Assembly: GCA_900546345.1 (NCBI GenBank)
Contig: URCI01000005.1
Span: forward strand, 1 to 64,000
Source of the DNA: an uncultured Prevotella sp.
Lineage (GTDB): Bacteria > Bacteroidota > Bacteroidia > Bacteroidales > Bacteroidaceae
Length of the DNA: 64,000 nt
Direction of reading: 5' to 3'
The notes under the pieces are model-generated. The model ran no database searches and was not told where the DNA came from. It was given only the letters and a program-made list of their open reading frames with translations. Below are positions 46,553 through 55,204 of this stretch, one piece after another. Position 1 is the stretch's first letter; every line of letters starts with the position of its first letter. The translations under genes and the position numbers were made by a program.

Positions 46553-47530
46553 ATGAATGAGCAAGAATTATTGAAACCTTACGTCATTGGACTGGATCTC
46601 GGTGGTACCAATTCTGTATTTGGTATTGTTGACAGCCGTGGTGACATAAAGGCCACAACAGCGATCAAAACACAGGCATATGAGAAGGTGAAAGACTATG
46701 TCAAGGCTTCTGTCGATGCCCTGCATATCATCATCGATCAGGTGGGTGGTATAGAAAAGATCAAGGCCATGGGCATTGGTGCTCCTAATGGCAATTACTA
46801 TAAGGGTACGATCGAGTTTGCGCCAAACTTGGCCTGGGGACACAATGGCATTGTGCCATTGGCTGATATGTTTTCCAAGGAGCTGGGCATTCCTGTGGCT
46901 TTGACCAATGATGCCAACGCTGCCGCTATTGGTGAGATGACGTATGGTGTGGCCAGAGGTATGAAGAACTTTATCGACATCACATTGGGTACGGGCGTAG
47001 GCTCAGGCATTGTCATTGATGGCAAAGTGGTCTATGGCTGTGACGGCTTTGCCGGTGAGCTGGGTCATGTCATCATGCGTCGTGAGAACGGACGCCTCTG
47101 CGGTTGCGGCCGTCATGGTTGCTTGGAGGCTTATTGCTCCGCTACGGGTGTGGCTCGCACAGCACGTGAGTTCCTCGACACCACCGATACACCGTCTTTG
47201 TTGCGTGAGTTAAATCCGAAGGACATCACATCACTTGATGTGAGCATCGCAGCCGGCAAGGGTGATAAGCTGGCTAAGAAGATCTATGACTTTACGGGAG
47301 AAATGCTGGGTGAGGCTTGCGCAGACTTTGCCGCCTTCTCTTCCCCCGAGGCTTTCATCTTCTTTGGTGGCCTGACCAAGGCTGGAGACCTGTTGATGGA
47401 TCCGATTAAGAAGAGCTACGACGAGCATGTCCTGCCTATCTTCAAGGGCAAGGCTAAGTTCCTCGTGAGTGGTCTGGATGGCAGCTCAGCTGCTGTATTG
47501 GGTGCTTCTGCAGTGGGCTGGGACATCTAA
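46553..47530 (+). CDS. glk: ROK family glucokinase
   Basis: The 325-aa protein begins with VIGLDLGGTNSVFGIVD (phosphate-binding motif of ROK kinases). It has AMGIGAPNGNYYKGTIEFAP, then TNDANAAAIGEM with the catalytic Asp, the ExGH motif GFAGELGHVIM, and the zinc site CGCGRHGCLEAYC. It phosphorylates glucose with ATP, feeding glycolysis. Its own promoter and terminator suggest a single-gene transcript. Another hexose substrate is possible, as ROK kinases vary. Confidence 0.92.
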   Translation: MNEQELLKPYVIGLDLGGTNSVFGIVDSRGDIKATTAIKTQAYEKVKDYVKASVDALHIIIDQVGGIEKIKAMGIGAPNGNYYKGTIEFAPNLAWGHNGIVPLADMFSKELGIPVALTNDANAAAIGEMTYGVARGMKNFIDITLGTGVGSGIVIDGKVVYGCDGFAGELGHVIMRRENGRLCGCGRHGCLEAYCSATGVARTAREFLDTTDTPSLLRELNPKDITSLDVSIAAGKGDKLAKKIYDFTGEMLGEACADFAAFSSPEAFIFFGGLTKAGDLLMDPIKKSYDEHVLPIFKGKAKFLVSGLDGSSAAVLGASAVGWDI

Positions 47531-47560
47531 GAGAGTCTGTTCTGTGAACAAGCTATATAA

Positions 47561-47603
47561 GAAGGAGGGCTGCTCCCTTGGGGGCAGCTCTCCTTCGTTT
47601 TTT
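47561..47603 (+). terminator. Rho-independent terminator of glk
   Basis: A 16-17 bp stem with two G-U pairs (47561-47577 with 47580-47596) and a run of six T follow the glucokinase stop by 30 bases. Confidence 0.9.
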
Positions 47604-47685
47604 ATGGACCGTAGATGAGCGGTGCTGAATAGCCGTAGACCTGTGGTTCGTAATATACTACATAACGTCCCGGAGTGGGGGAGCG

Positions 47686-48666
47686 TTAGATGCAGATCAG
47701 GTCTGTATGGATGCCATTCAGAAAGGCCGCGGCAGGCATGCGCTTCTTACCCGCTGGTTGCAGTTCGTCTATTGCCAGCCATTCATCTGCACAGGCTATG
47801 AGCAGTTGGGTCTTTGATGCACTGACCGTGCCGGGCTTTTCATTGCATGCTTTACCTGTCTTGGAAGTCTTGTAGATCTTATAGTTGTTGGCTTTTCCCG
47901 CTTCTCCGCTTGCCGGTTGCATTGTCGTCCAAGCGCAGGGATAAGGCGAGAGTCCTCTGACAAAGTCATAAACCCTCTTGGCAGTCATCGTCCAGTCGAT
48001 TTTGCAGGTATCCTTGAAGATCTTTGGAGCCGGATGCAATTCTTGATCAGCTCCTGCCAATTGGCTTTGGTCGATGGAGTCTACCTGTCCTTCTCCTTCC
48101 AGCACAAGGTTGATTGTTTCTTCAGCAATGTCGGCACCCAGGTTCATCAGCCCGTCGTAGACAAATTCCACGTCAGCATCATCGGGAATGGGGAATTTCT
48201 TTTGCAGGATGATGCGTCCCGTGTCGATGTCCTTGTCCAGGAAGAAAGTTGTCACACCCGTCATGGTCTCCCCATTGATAATTGCCCAGTTGATAGGTGC
48301 AGCTCCGCGGTACTGAGGGAGCAAGGCAGCGTGTACATTGAAAGTGCCGAATCGCGGCATGGACCACACGATTTCCGGTAACATTCGGAAGGCTACGACG
48401 ACCTGCAGGTCAGCGTGGTAGGCTGCCAACTGCTCAACGAAGGCTGGGTCTTTCATCTTTACGGGCTGCAGGACGGGGATGCCTTTTTCAACAGCGTAGC
48501 GCTTGACTTCCGAGGGCTGCAGATGGTCCTGATGCCTACCGACAGGCTTGTCAGGCTGAGTGACCACAGCCACGATGTTGTAGTCGTCTTCTATTAACCG
48601 GCGTAGCGTACCGACAGCAAACTCTGGGGTACCCATGAATATAATTCTTAAGTCTTTCTTGTTCAT
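47686..48666 (-). CDS. fmt: Methionyl-tRNA formyltransferase
   Basis: The start at 48666 (MNKKDLRIIFMGTPEFAVGT) gives 326 aa; a longer frame from 48714 adds residues the family lacks. FGTFNVHAALLPQYRGAAPI carries the catalytic Asn/His and the SLLPxYRG-like loop, and FFLDKDIDTGRIILQKKFPI has the catalytic Asp. The C-terminal OB-like domain is present. It formylates Met-tRNA(fMet) for translation start. In frame after its stop codon, 27 further sense codons rich in Tyr precede the next stop (see findings). Confidence 0.95.
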   Translation of the reverse strand: MNKKDLRIIFMGTPEFAVGTLRRLIEDDYNIVAVVTQPDKPVGRHQDHLQPSEVKRYAVEKGIPVLQPVKMKDPAFVEQLAAYHADLQVVVAFRMLPEIVWSMPRFGTFNVHAALLPQYRGAAPINWAIINGETMTGVTTFFLDKDIDTGRIILQKKFPIPDDADVEFVYDGLMNLGADIAEETINLVLEGEGQVDSIDQSQLAGADQELHPAPKIFKDTCKIDWTMTAKRVYDFVRGLSPYPCAWTTMQPASGEAGKANNYKIYKTSKTGKACNEKPGTVSASKTQLLIACADEWLAIDELQPAGKKRMPAAAFLNGIHTDLICI

Positions 48667-48921
48667 CGTTGTCTTTTGTTTATCTTTCTTCTCATTGATG
48701 AAGGATCCTGGCATTTGTGAAGCCTTGTTGCCGGCCTATCAATAAACTTTATGCAAAGATAGTGAGTTTTTGTGAGATTGTGAAACGCGGAGAGATTTTA
48801 TTCTTTTATCTTTTTGAAGTTTGTGCTGCCTTTTGCTTGTTTTATAGAGATGCATTGTGGCTCATTGTGATCGTCGATATTGCTGATGAAGCGTTATATA
48901 TATAAGGTATTACCCTATAAA

Positions 48922-48953
48922 TTTGGTCTTTCAGATAAAACTTTGTAACTTTG
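48922..48953 (+). promoter_or_regulatory. Promoter of kdsA (full Bacteroidetes consensus)
   Basis: TTTG (48922-48925), 20 bases, then TAACTTTG (48946-48953), 27 bases before the kdsA ATG at 48981. Both boxes and the spacing fit the consensus and support the shorter kdsA start. Confidence 0.78.
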
Positions 48954-48980
48954 CATAGTTTTAGTCTAAGACAACTGAAC

Positions 48981-49739
48981 ATGCAAAAACCCGTAGTCAT
49001 TGCCGGACCGTGTGTCATCGAGTCTGCCGCTTTGCTCGACACAGTAGCGCAAGAACTTGTCAGGCTCAACGCCAAATACGACGTCAACATCATTTTCAAG
49101 GCTTCTTTTGATAAGGCCAACCGCACTTCTCTCCATTCCTTTCGTGGACCTGGTTTGGAGCGTGGTCTGCAAATGCTGGCTGATGTGAAGCGTAAATATC
49201 AGTTGAGGATCACCACCGACATCCACGAGGCTTGGCAGGCAGGTCCCGCAGGAGAGGTATGCGACGTGCTTCAGATCCCCGCATTTCTTTGCCGACAGAC
49301 CGACCTGCTTGTTGCTGCGGCCAAGACCGGTCGTGTCGTTAACATCAAAAAGGCACAGTTCCTCTCCGGCCGTGACATGCGCTATCCCGTAGAGAAAGCC
49401 CAGGATAGTGGCGCAAAGGAAGTATGGCTCACCGAGCGTGGCAACTGTTTTGGCTACAACAATCTTGTCGTCGATTTCCGCAATATTGCCGACATGCTTG
49501 ACATCGTGCCTACGGTCATCATGGACTGTACCCACAGCGTACAGCGTCCTTCGGCAGGAGATGGCAAGACCATCGGCGACCGTAAGTTTGTGCCGAGCAT
49601 GGCGCTTGCGGCAAAGGCTTTCGGAGCCACCGGCTATTTCTTCGAGACGCATCCCCATCCCGACGAAGGACTTTCGGATGCAGCCAATATGCTTGAGTTG
49701 AACCAACTCGAAGCGACCCTTCTGCCTCTTTTGCAGTAA
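48981..49739 (+). CDS. kdsA: 3-deoxy-8-phosphooctulonate synthase
   Basis: The start at 48981 (MQKPVVIAGPCVIESA) gives 252 aa. KdsA hallmarks are KASFDKANRTSLHSFRGPGL, IPAFLCRQTDLLVAAAKTG, VNIKKAQFLSG, TERGNCFGYNNLVVDFR and FFETHPHPDEGLSD. The Asn of KANR and the Cys near the N-terminus (GPC) fit the metal-dependent class. It joins phosphoenolpyruvate and arabinose-5-phosphate to make Kdo-8-phosphate for lipopolysaccharide. kdsD follows 71 bases later, and the two form an operon. Confidence 0.96.
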   Translation: MQKPVVIAGPCVIESAALLDTVAQELVRLNAKYDVNIIFKASFDKANRTSLHSFRGPGLERGLQMLADVKRKYQLRITTDIHEAWQAGPAGEVCDVLQIPAFLCRQTDLLVAAAKTGRVVNIKKAQFLSGRDMRYPVEKAQDSGAKEVWLTERGNCFGYNNLVVDFRNIADMLDIVPTVIMDCTHSVQRPSAGDGKTIGDRKFVPSMALAAKAFGATGYFFETHPHPDEGLSDAANMLELNQLEATLLPLLQ

Positions 49740-49751
49740 GCCATTCAGCCA

Positions 49752-49790
49752 ATAGAAGCGACACGATCCACCCATAGAAGCGACACGATC
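49752..49790. repeat. Two direct copies of a 17-bp sequence, 22-bp period
   Basis: ATAGAAGCGACACGATC occurs at 49752-49768 and 49774-49790 in the kdsA-kdsD gap. The period, 22 bases, equals that of three other intergenic arrays in this window, although the unit sequence differs. Confidence 0.85.
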
Positions 49791-49810
49791 AATCAAGAGA
49801 AGAACAACAG

Positions 49811-50824
49811 ATGAAAAAAGAAATAAAAGCAGAAAAGAAGTTATCCACTCCGGAAGAGCGACTCCATCACGCACGGCAATATGCCGAGCGTTGTTTGCAT
49901 GAGGAAGCGGAGGCCGTCCTTGACCTCATCCCGCAACTTGATGAGAATTTTGAGAAAGCCGTGGAGATGATGTATCATTGCCGCGGGAAGATCATTGTCA
50001 CGGGAGTGGGCAAGAGTGGCAACATTGGTGCCAAGATTGCCGCGACCTTATCCTCCACAGGTACGCCTGCTTTTTTTATCAATCCTCTTGATGCCTATCA
50101 TGGCGATTTGGGCGTGATGACGCCCGATGATATCGTGCTTGCCATCAGCAATTCCGGTCAGACCGACGAACTGTTGCGTTTTGTGCCGATCTTGCTGCAC
50201 ATGCACGTTCCCATCATCGGTATGAGCCGCAATCCCGAATCGTTGTTGGCAAAATACTCAGCGATCCACATCAAAGTGTTTGTCGATCACGAAGCCTGTC
50301 CGCTGAACTTGGCACCGACATCGTCCACGACGGCAGCTCTGGCCATGGGCGATGCCCTTGCCATTGCACTCATGCAAGTGCGTGATTTCCGTCCCCGCGA
50401 CTTTGCACAGTTCCATCCTGGCGGCGAGTTGGGCAAACGCTTGTTGACGATGGCCGAGGATGTCATGCGCACAGACGACCTTCCTGTCATTCCCGAAGAC
50501 ATGAACTTAGGCAAGGCCATCATCGACGTGTCAAAAGGCAAACTGGGCATGGGTGTCTCTCTCGACGGAGACCAGCGTGTCATCGGACTCATTACAGATG
50601 GCGACATCCGCAGAGCCATGGAGAAATGGCAAGCCCGTTTCTTCGATCACACGGTGAGTGAGATCATGACGCGCACGCCAAAGATCGTCTCTCCCACGAC
50701 AAAGGTCACGGAGATCCAGCGTGTCATGCATCAATACAAGATCCATTCCGTGCTGGTCTGCGATAAGGAAAAGCACCTCTTGGGTATCGTTGATTCTTAC
50801 GCTGCTTCCTTGCTCAACCAATAA
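49811..50824 (+). CDS. kdsD: Arabinose-5-phosphate isomerase (KpsF/GutQ family)
   Basis: The 337-aa protein has a SIS domain (GKIIVTGVGKSGNIGAKIAA, FINPLDAYHGDLGVMTPDD, ISNSGQTDELLRFVPIL) in residues about 45-200 and a CBS pair in 215-330 (MTRTPKIVSPTTKVTEIQRV). It converts ribulose-5-phosphate to arabinose-5-phosphate, the substrate of KdsA, so the two genes supply one pathway. The ATG is preceded by AGAAGAACAACAG, A-rich as is common here. Confidence 0.95.
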   Translation: MKKEIKAEKKLSTPEERLHHARQYAERCLHEEAEAVLDLIPQLDENFEKAVEMMYHCRGKIIVTGVGKSGNIGAKIAATLSSTGTPAFFINPLDAYHGDLGVMTPDDIVLAISNSGQTDELLRFVPILLHMHVPIIGMSRNPESLLAKYSAIHIKVFVDHEACPLNLAPTSSTTAALAMGDALAIALMQVRDFRPRDFAQFHPGGELGKRLLTMAEDVMRTDDLPVIPEDMNLGKAIIDVSKGKLGMGVSLDGDQRVIGLITDGDIRRAMEKWQARFFDHTVSEIMTRTPKIVSPTTKVTEIQRVMHQYKIHSVLVCDKEKHLLGIVDSYAASLLNQ

Positions 50825-50913
50825 GCCGGTCATGTCCTGTCGCACTGTAGGTCAGCAGTGCAGAGGACTGACATGGTCACAGTATATTCAATAGTATTAG
50901 TTATCCCATCATT

Positions 50914-52212
50914 TTGAGAGAATTGTTCTTCAAGGTATTGGCATGCCTCCTCCTGACAGGCATTGCACCATGTTATGCCCATTCCCATCAGACAGCAGCC
51001 GACCCTCAGCGTAGTGATTCTATGTTGGTCAGTCAGTTGCGTGCCGACGGCATTACTTTTTCCCATGATAACAGCGTGACGCTGCTGATGACGGGGCAGG
51101 AAAAGTTCGATGATCTGTTTGCTGCCATCCGTCAGGCCCGTTCTTCCGTCCACTTAGAATATTTCAACTTTCGAAATGACTCCATCGCCCGTTGCCTTTT
51201 CGACTTGCTTGCCGAGAAAGCAGCGCAGGGTGTAGAGGTCAGAGCCATGTTCGATGGCTTTGGCAATGACAGCAACAATCGTCCTTTGCATCGCAAACAT
51301 ATCAAGAAGCTCCGTCGGGAAGGTATCGAGATCTACGAGTTCGATCCGATCCGCTTCCCTTGGATCAATCACGTGTGGGCACGTGACCATAGAAAGATTG
51401 TCGTCATTGACGGTAAGATCGCATACACAGGCGGCATGAACGTTGCGGATTATTACATCAAAGGCACGGAAAAGGTCGGCTCTTGGCACGATATGCATTG
51501 CAGGATCGAAGGCACTGAGGTGAATACGCTTCAGGAGATCTTCCTGCGTACATGGAATAAGGTGACGGGCCAGAACATACATGGTCCGCAGTACTATCGC
51601 GGTTTGGGGGATGTGAGCTATTTCCATGGTCTGAAGCCCGACACGTGCGCCACAGCCGGCAACAAGATGGTCGGCATCATCAATCGTGAGCCGCACACAT
51701 CCAATGAGATCATCCGTGAGTTTTATACCCATGCCATCAACGATGCGCAGGACAGCATCATGATCATCAACCCTTATTTCACGCTGAATCATAAAATCAA
51801 GAAAGCACTGAAGAATGCGGCTAAGCGCGGCGTGAAGGTAGAGATCATGTTGAGTGTGAAAAGTGACATTCCCCTGACGCCGGACTGTGGATTTTACAAC
51901 GCCCACCAGTTGATGAAACACGGATGCACCGTGTGGATGTATCAGCCCGGCTTTCATCACACCAAGATCATCATGGTGGATGGTCGCTTCTGCACTGTGG
52001 GCTCAGCCAATCTCAATGCGCGGAGCCTTTCATGGGACTACGAAGAGAATGCCGTCATCATTGATCCTTGCACGACGCAAGAGTTGATCAAGCTCTTCAA
52101 TTCAGAAAAAAAAGACTCCTTCCGTCTGACGGAAGAAGTCTGGGATCAGTGGAGGACACCTTGGCAGAAGTTTCGTGGTTGGTTTGCCCACCTGTTGGCT
52201 AAGTTCCTATAA
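50914..52212 (+). CDS. Exported phospholipase D-like protein (cardiolipin synthase-like)
   Basis: The reading frame starts at a TTG codon; there is no in-frame ATG before the upstream stop at 50869. Its 432 aa begin with a signal peptide (RELFFKVLACLLLTGIAPCYA) and not with the two membrane anchors usual in cardiolipin synthases. Two HKD motifs are intact: WARDHRKIVVIDGKIAYTGG near residue 160 and FHHTKIIMVDGRFCTVGSAN near residue 350, with Asn-rich continuations. It may make cardiolipin from phosphatidylglycerol at the outer face of the inner membrane, or be a different PLD-type enzyme. It follows kdsD after 89 bases. Confidence 0.85.
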   Translation: MRELFFKVLACLLLTGIAPCYAHSHQTAADPQRSDSMLVSQLRADGITFSHDNSVTLLMTGQEKFDDLFAAIRQARSSVHLEYFNFRNDSIARCLFDLLAEKAAQGVEVRAMFDGFGNDSNNRPLHRKHIKKLRREGIEIYEFDPIRFPWINHVWARDHRKIVVIDGKIAYTGGMNVADYYIKGTEKVGSWHDMHCRIEGTEVNTLQEIFLRTWNKVTGQNIHGPQYYRGLGDVSYFHGLKPDTCATAGNKMVGIINREPHTSNEIIREFYTHAINDAQDSIMIINPYFTLNHKIKKALKNAAKRGVKVEIMLSVKSDIPLTPDCGFYNAHQLMKHGCTVWMYQPGFHHTKIIMVDGRFCTVGSANLNARSLSWDYEENAVIIDPCTTQELIKLFNSEKKDSFRLTEEVWDQWRTPWQKFRGWFAHLLAKFL

Positions 52213-52228
52213 GACTTTACGGTCTTTC

Positions 52229-52819
52229 TTAGATGCTGTTGACATCAACATATCCATGCATGACAGCATAGATCGTCAGCGCCGACACGCTGCGGCGTCC
52301 CAGTTTTGCGACGATGTTCTTTCGGTGCGTGATCACGGTGGTCAGTCCGATGTTGAGCTTGTCGGCGATCTCCTTGTTGATATATCCCTTGACGATGAGT
52401 CTGAGCACATCTATTTCCCTTTTCGACAATTTCCGTTCCGGTGTAGTGCCGGGCTGCATGGGAAGGTTTTTTCCGTGGCCGTGAGCATACTGTTCGAGGG
52501 CCAGCAACTGTCTGACCAACAGTTTTTCGGGCTGATGGCAACAGATGCAGTGAAATCCTGAGGGCTGTGCTGCGGGTTCAGAAGATGAAGTAAAGACGAT
52601 GGTTTTATGACTTCTCTGTGCGAAATAGTTACGGTCGTTCAACAGCACCTCTTGTGATACAAAGAAATGCACGAAGCCTTCGTCGCCCTCTTCTAAAAGA
52701 TCTTCTACTGTGTTAAACGTGTGGACTTCCATCATTGGCATGACCTGTTCCAGCAGAGTTTTCATGCCGATTAAGGCCAGCGTGTCCTCATTGATAACAG
52801 CTACTCTTGGTTGTTCCAT
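52229..52819 (-). CDS. LuxR-type regulator with degenerate receiver
   Basis: The 196-aa protein has a receiver-like N-terminal half (VAVINEDTLALIGMKTLLEQ) and a LuxR HTH at residues 130-190 (LSKREIDVLRLIVKGYINKE, IADKLNIGLTTVITHRKNI). The phospho-acceptor Asp expected after the third strand is missing (GFVHFFVSQEV), and the T/K strand ends are weak. A cluster FHCICCHQPEK replaces the usual switch region. It is probably controlled by something other than phosphorylation. It lies after rny, is convergent with the PLD-like gene (16 bases apart), and no kinase is nearby. Confidence 0.85.
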   Translation of the reverse strand: MEQPRVAVINEDTLALIGMKTLLEQVMPMMEVHTFNTVEDLLEEGDEGFVHFFVSQEVLLNDRNYFAQRSHKTIVFTSSSEPAAQPSGFHCICCHQPEKLLVRQLLALEQYAHGHGKNLPMQPGTTPERKLSKREIDVLRLIVKGYINKEIADKLNIGLTTVITHRKNIVAKLGRRSVSALTIYAVMHGYVDVNSI

Positions 52820-52834
52820 GATTGAAGAAATAAG

Positions 52835-52885
52835 AATGCCTGCTCATTAGCAACGGAGCGTTTCCTGAAACTAAGAGCAGGCATT
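52835..52885 (-). terminator. Hairpin terminator after rny
   Basis: An 11-bp perfect stem (AATGCCTGCTC 52835-52845 with GAGCAGGCATT 52875-52885) lies between the rny stop and the start of the LuxR-type gene. The minus-strand 3' side is T-rich but not a pure run. Confidence 0.65.
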
Positions 52886-52905
52886 GATGATCTTATCTGT
52901 TGTGA

Positions 52906-54441
52906 TTATTTTGCGTAAGCAACACTACGTGTCTCGCGGATGACGGTGATCTTCACCTGACCGGGATAGGTCATCTCGTTTTGGATCTTCTCTGCGATCT
53001 CGTTGCTGAGTTTCGTGCTGTCTTCGTCGGTCATCTTATCGGCGCCGACAATGACTCTCAGCTCACGGCCGGCCTGGATGGCGTAGGTCTTTGTCACGCC
53101 AGGATAGCTCATGGCGATGGCTTCCAGGTCGTTGAGACGTTTGATGTAAGCCTCTACAATCTCGCGGCGAGCTCCAGGACGTGCTCCTGAGATGGCGTCA
53201 CACACCTGAACGATCGGAGCCAGCAGTGTCTGCATCTCCACCTCATCGTGGTGAGCGGCAATCGCGTTGACGATGTCTGGCTTCTCCTTGTATTTCTCGG
53301 CCATTTTCGCACCTAAGAGTGCGTGTGGCAACTCGCTTTCCTCGTCAGGCACCTTACCGATATCGTGGAGCAGGCCGGCGCGTTTCGCTTTCTTCGGATT
53401 AAGTCCGAGCTCAGCAGCCATCACTGCGCAGAGGTTGGCAGTCTCGCGTGCATGCTGCAAAAGGTTCTGTCCGTAGGACGAGCGATACTTCATCTTACCG
53501 ATGATGCGCACCAATTCGGGATGGAGTCCGTGGATACCCAGGTCGATCACGGTACGTTTTCCGGTCTCAATGATTTCGTTGTCGAGTTGTTTCTTGACCT
53601 TTGCCACGACCTCCTCGATACGTGCGGGATGGATACGGCCGTCGGCGACGAGCTGATGCAGCGCCAGTCGGCACACCTCGCGGCGGATAGGATCAAAGGC
53701 CGAGATGACAATGCTCTCAGGCGTGTCGTCCACGACGATCTCCACGCCGGTGGCTGCTTCGAGGGCACGGATGTTGCGTCCCTCACGGCCAATGATGCGT
53801 CCTTTGACCTCATCGTTATCGATATGGAAGACACTCACCGAGTTTTCGATGGCTGTCTCCGTGGCTACTCGCTGGATGGTCTGGATGACGATTTTCTTAG
53901 CCTTCATGTTAGCATCGAGCTTGGCCTGGTCCATGATCTCGTTGACATATCCGGCGGCATCCATCTTGGCCTTGTCCTTCATGCTTTCAACGAGGCGTTT
54001 CTTGGCTTCCTCGGCCGAGAGACCGGAGAGCTCCTCGAGTTTGGCGCGCTCCTGATCCTGCATCTTTTCGAGCTCAGCCTGACGCTGAGAGATGATTTTC
54101 TTTTCGTTGTCGATGCGTACTTGTCCTTGCTCCACCTCCTGTTTACGGCGCTGCAATTCCTCTTGTCTTTGGTTGAGAGAGATCTCGCGCTGTTTCAGTC
54201 TGTTCTCGTTTTGCTGGATTTTTTGGTTACGCAATTGCACCTCTTTTTCCAGCTCACTTTTTTTATTGAGGAATTTCTCCTTTACTTCGAGGAGTTTCTT
54301 CTCTTTGATGACGTCTGCGTCTTTTTGTGCAGCTTCTAAGATCTCGTTATATTTACCTTTCGCAACATGGCGGAAGTAATAAAAGCCTGCCAGCGCACCG
54401 ATGACCAGTGCCACTGCGGCAGCGATGATGATACCTATCAT
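52906..54441 (-). CDS. rny: Ribonuclease Y
   Basis: The 511-aa protein has an N-terminal membrane helix (residues 2-25), a long coiled coil (30-200), a KH domain (DDEVKGRIIGREGRNIRALE, GVEIVVDDTPESIVISAFDP), and an HD domain (LLQHARETANLCAVMAAELG, GLLHDIGKVPDEE, NAIAAHHDEVEM). It is an endoribonuclease that starts mRNA decay at the membrane. Its place downstream of zapA is a common Bacteroidetes order. Confidence 0.97.
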   Translation of the reverse strand: MIGIIIAAAVALVIGALAGFYYFRHVAKGKYNEILEAAQKDADVIKEKKLLEVKEKFLNKKSELEKEVQLRNQKIQQNENRLKQREISLNQRQEELQRRKQEVEQGQVRIDNEKKIISQRQAELEKMQDQERAKLEELSGLSAEEAKKRLVESMKDKAKMDAAGYVNEIMDQAKLDANMKAKKIVIQTIQRVATETAIENSVSVFHIDNDEVKGRIIGREGRNIRALEAATGVEIVVDDTPESIVISAFDPIRREVCRLALHQLVADGRIHPARIEEVVAKVKKQLDNEIIETGKRTVIDLGIHGLHPELVRIIGKMKYRSSYGQNLLQHARETANLCAVMAAELGLNPKKAKRAGLLHDIGKVPDEESELPHALLGAKMAEKYKEKPDIVNAIAAHHDEVEMQTLLAPIVQVCDAISGARPGARREIVEAYIKRLNDLEAIAMSYPGVTKTYAIQAGRELRVIVGADKMTDEDSTKLSNEIAEKIQNEMTYPGQVKITVIRETRSVAYAK

Positions 54442-54481
54442 GTATTAATTAATGTATATTGTTAGTTTATAAGTCATATAA

Positions 54482-54808
54482 TCATTTGCCCGTCAACTTA
54501 TTTTCTTCCCCGCAGCCGATCACTTCCTCAATTTCCGAAGTAAGCTGTTGCAGCAAATCATTATATGGCTCTGTATCATTGCGCTGAATGAGTTTTTGCA
54601 GCCTGAGTCCAATATCGATCATAGCGAAATAGGTGATCTCCTTATCGCTTTTGAATCGTTTGAACTGGCCGTAGTAGGTATTCAGACGCTCATTGATCAA
54701 ATCCGCATCACGCCGATACAGTGCCTCTTCTTCTCGAGGCACGGTCACATTAATATCTGTATCGTAGATATGAAGCCTTATCTTGATCTTGTCAGTTTCT
54801 TCTGTCAT
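54482..54808 (-). CDS. zapA: Cell division protein ZapA
   Basis: The start at 54808 (MTEETDKIKIRLHIYDTDIN) gives 108 aa. The N-terminal beta domain, with IRLHIYDTDINVTVPREEEA, and the C-terminal helix, with FAMIDIGLRLQKLI, match ZapA, which cross-links FtsZ filaments at the division site. The start overlaps the end of the upstream coiled-coil gene by 17 bases, so translation is probably coupled. rny follows after 40 bases. Confidence 0.88.
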   Translation of the reverse strand: MTEETDKIKIRLHIYDTDINVTVPREEEALYRRDADLINERLNTYYGQFKRFKSDKEITYFAMIDIGLRLQKLIQRNDTEPYNDLLQQLTSEIEEVIGCGEENKLTGK

Positions 54809-55109
54809 TGTCGGAATATTCGCTACTGAGCATGGTGATGCACTTGTTGACATCACGGATGAGCGCGGCCAAGGATTTTTTCGCACGGTCCATGTCCACA
54901 TCGCTCACCTGAAGCATACGAGCGGTTTTCAACGTCTGATAGTCATTTTGCGCCGTTTTCAACTGTTCTTGCAACTGGTTGATGGAAGCATCTCTATCAT
55001 CGATCACAGTGCGCAGACGCACATTCTCCTTTTTCAGTTCTTGGTATTGGAGCATGAGTTGTCTGACACGCGTCACAAATGTATTGATTATCTTCTCATT
55101 CGCATCCAT
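54792..55109 (-). CDS. Small coiled-coil protein preceding zapA
   Basis: The start at 55109 (MDANEKIINTFVTRVRQLML) gives 105 aa; an extended frame to 55289 overlaps the preceding gene. Residues about 15-65 form a strong coiled coil (LKKENVRLRTVIDDRDASIN). A conserved-looking tail has VDMDRAKKSLAALIRDVNKC. I know of no formal name. Its size, coiled coil and overlap with zapA suggest a division-related partner playing a ZapB-like part; this is inference. Confidence 0.8.
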   Translation of the reverse strand: MDANEKIINTFVTRVRQLMLQYQELKKENVRLRTVIDDRDASINQLQEQLKTAQNDYQTLKTARMLQVSDVDMDRAKKSLAALIRDVNKCITMLSSEYSDNDRRN

Positions 55110-55204
55110 GACTATTCTTGTTTGTGCAAAATTATAGATTTTTAGTGAGATTGGCAAGCTTTCTGAAACTTTTTTTCTCAGGAAGCTTACCTTTTTCTGT
55201 TCAA

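Noticed and set aside
53323..54339. 338-codon plus-strand frame opposite rny
   Set aside because: It mirrors the coiled-coil coding of ribonuclease Y and has only Leu/Phe-rich composition.
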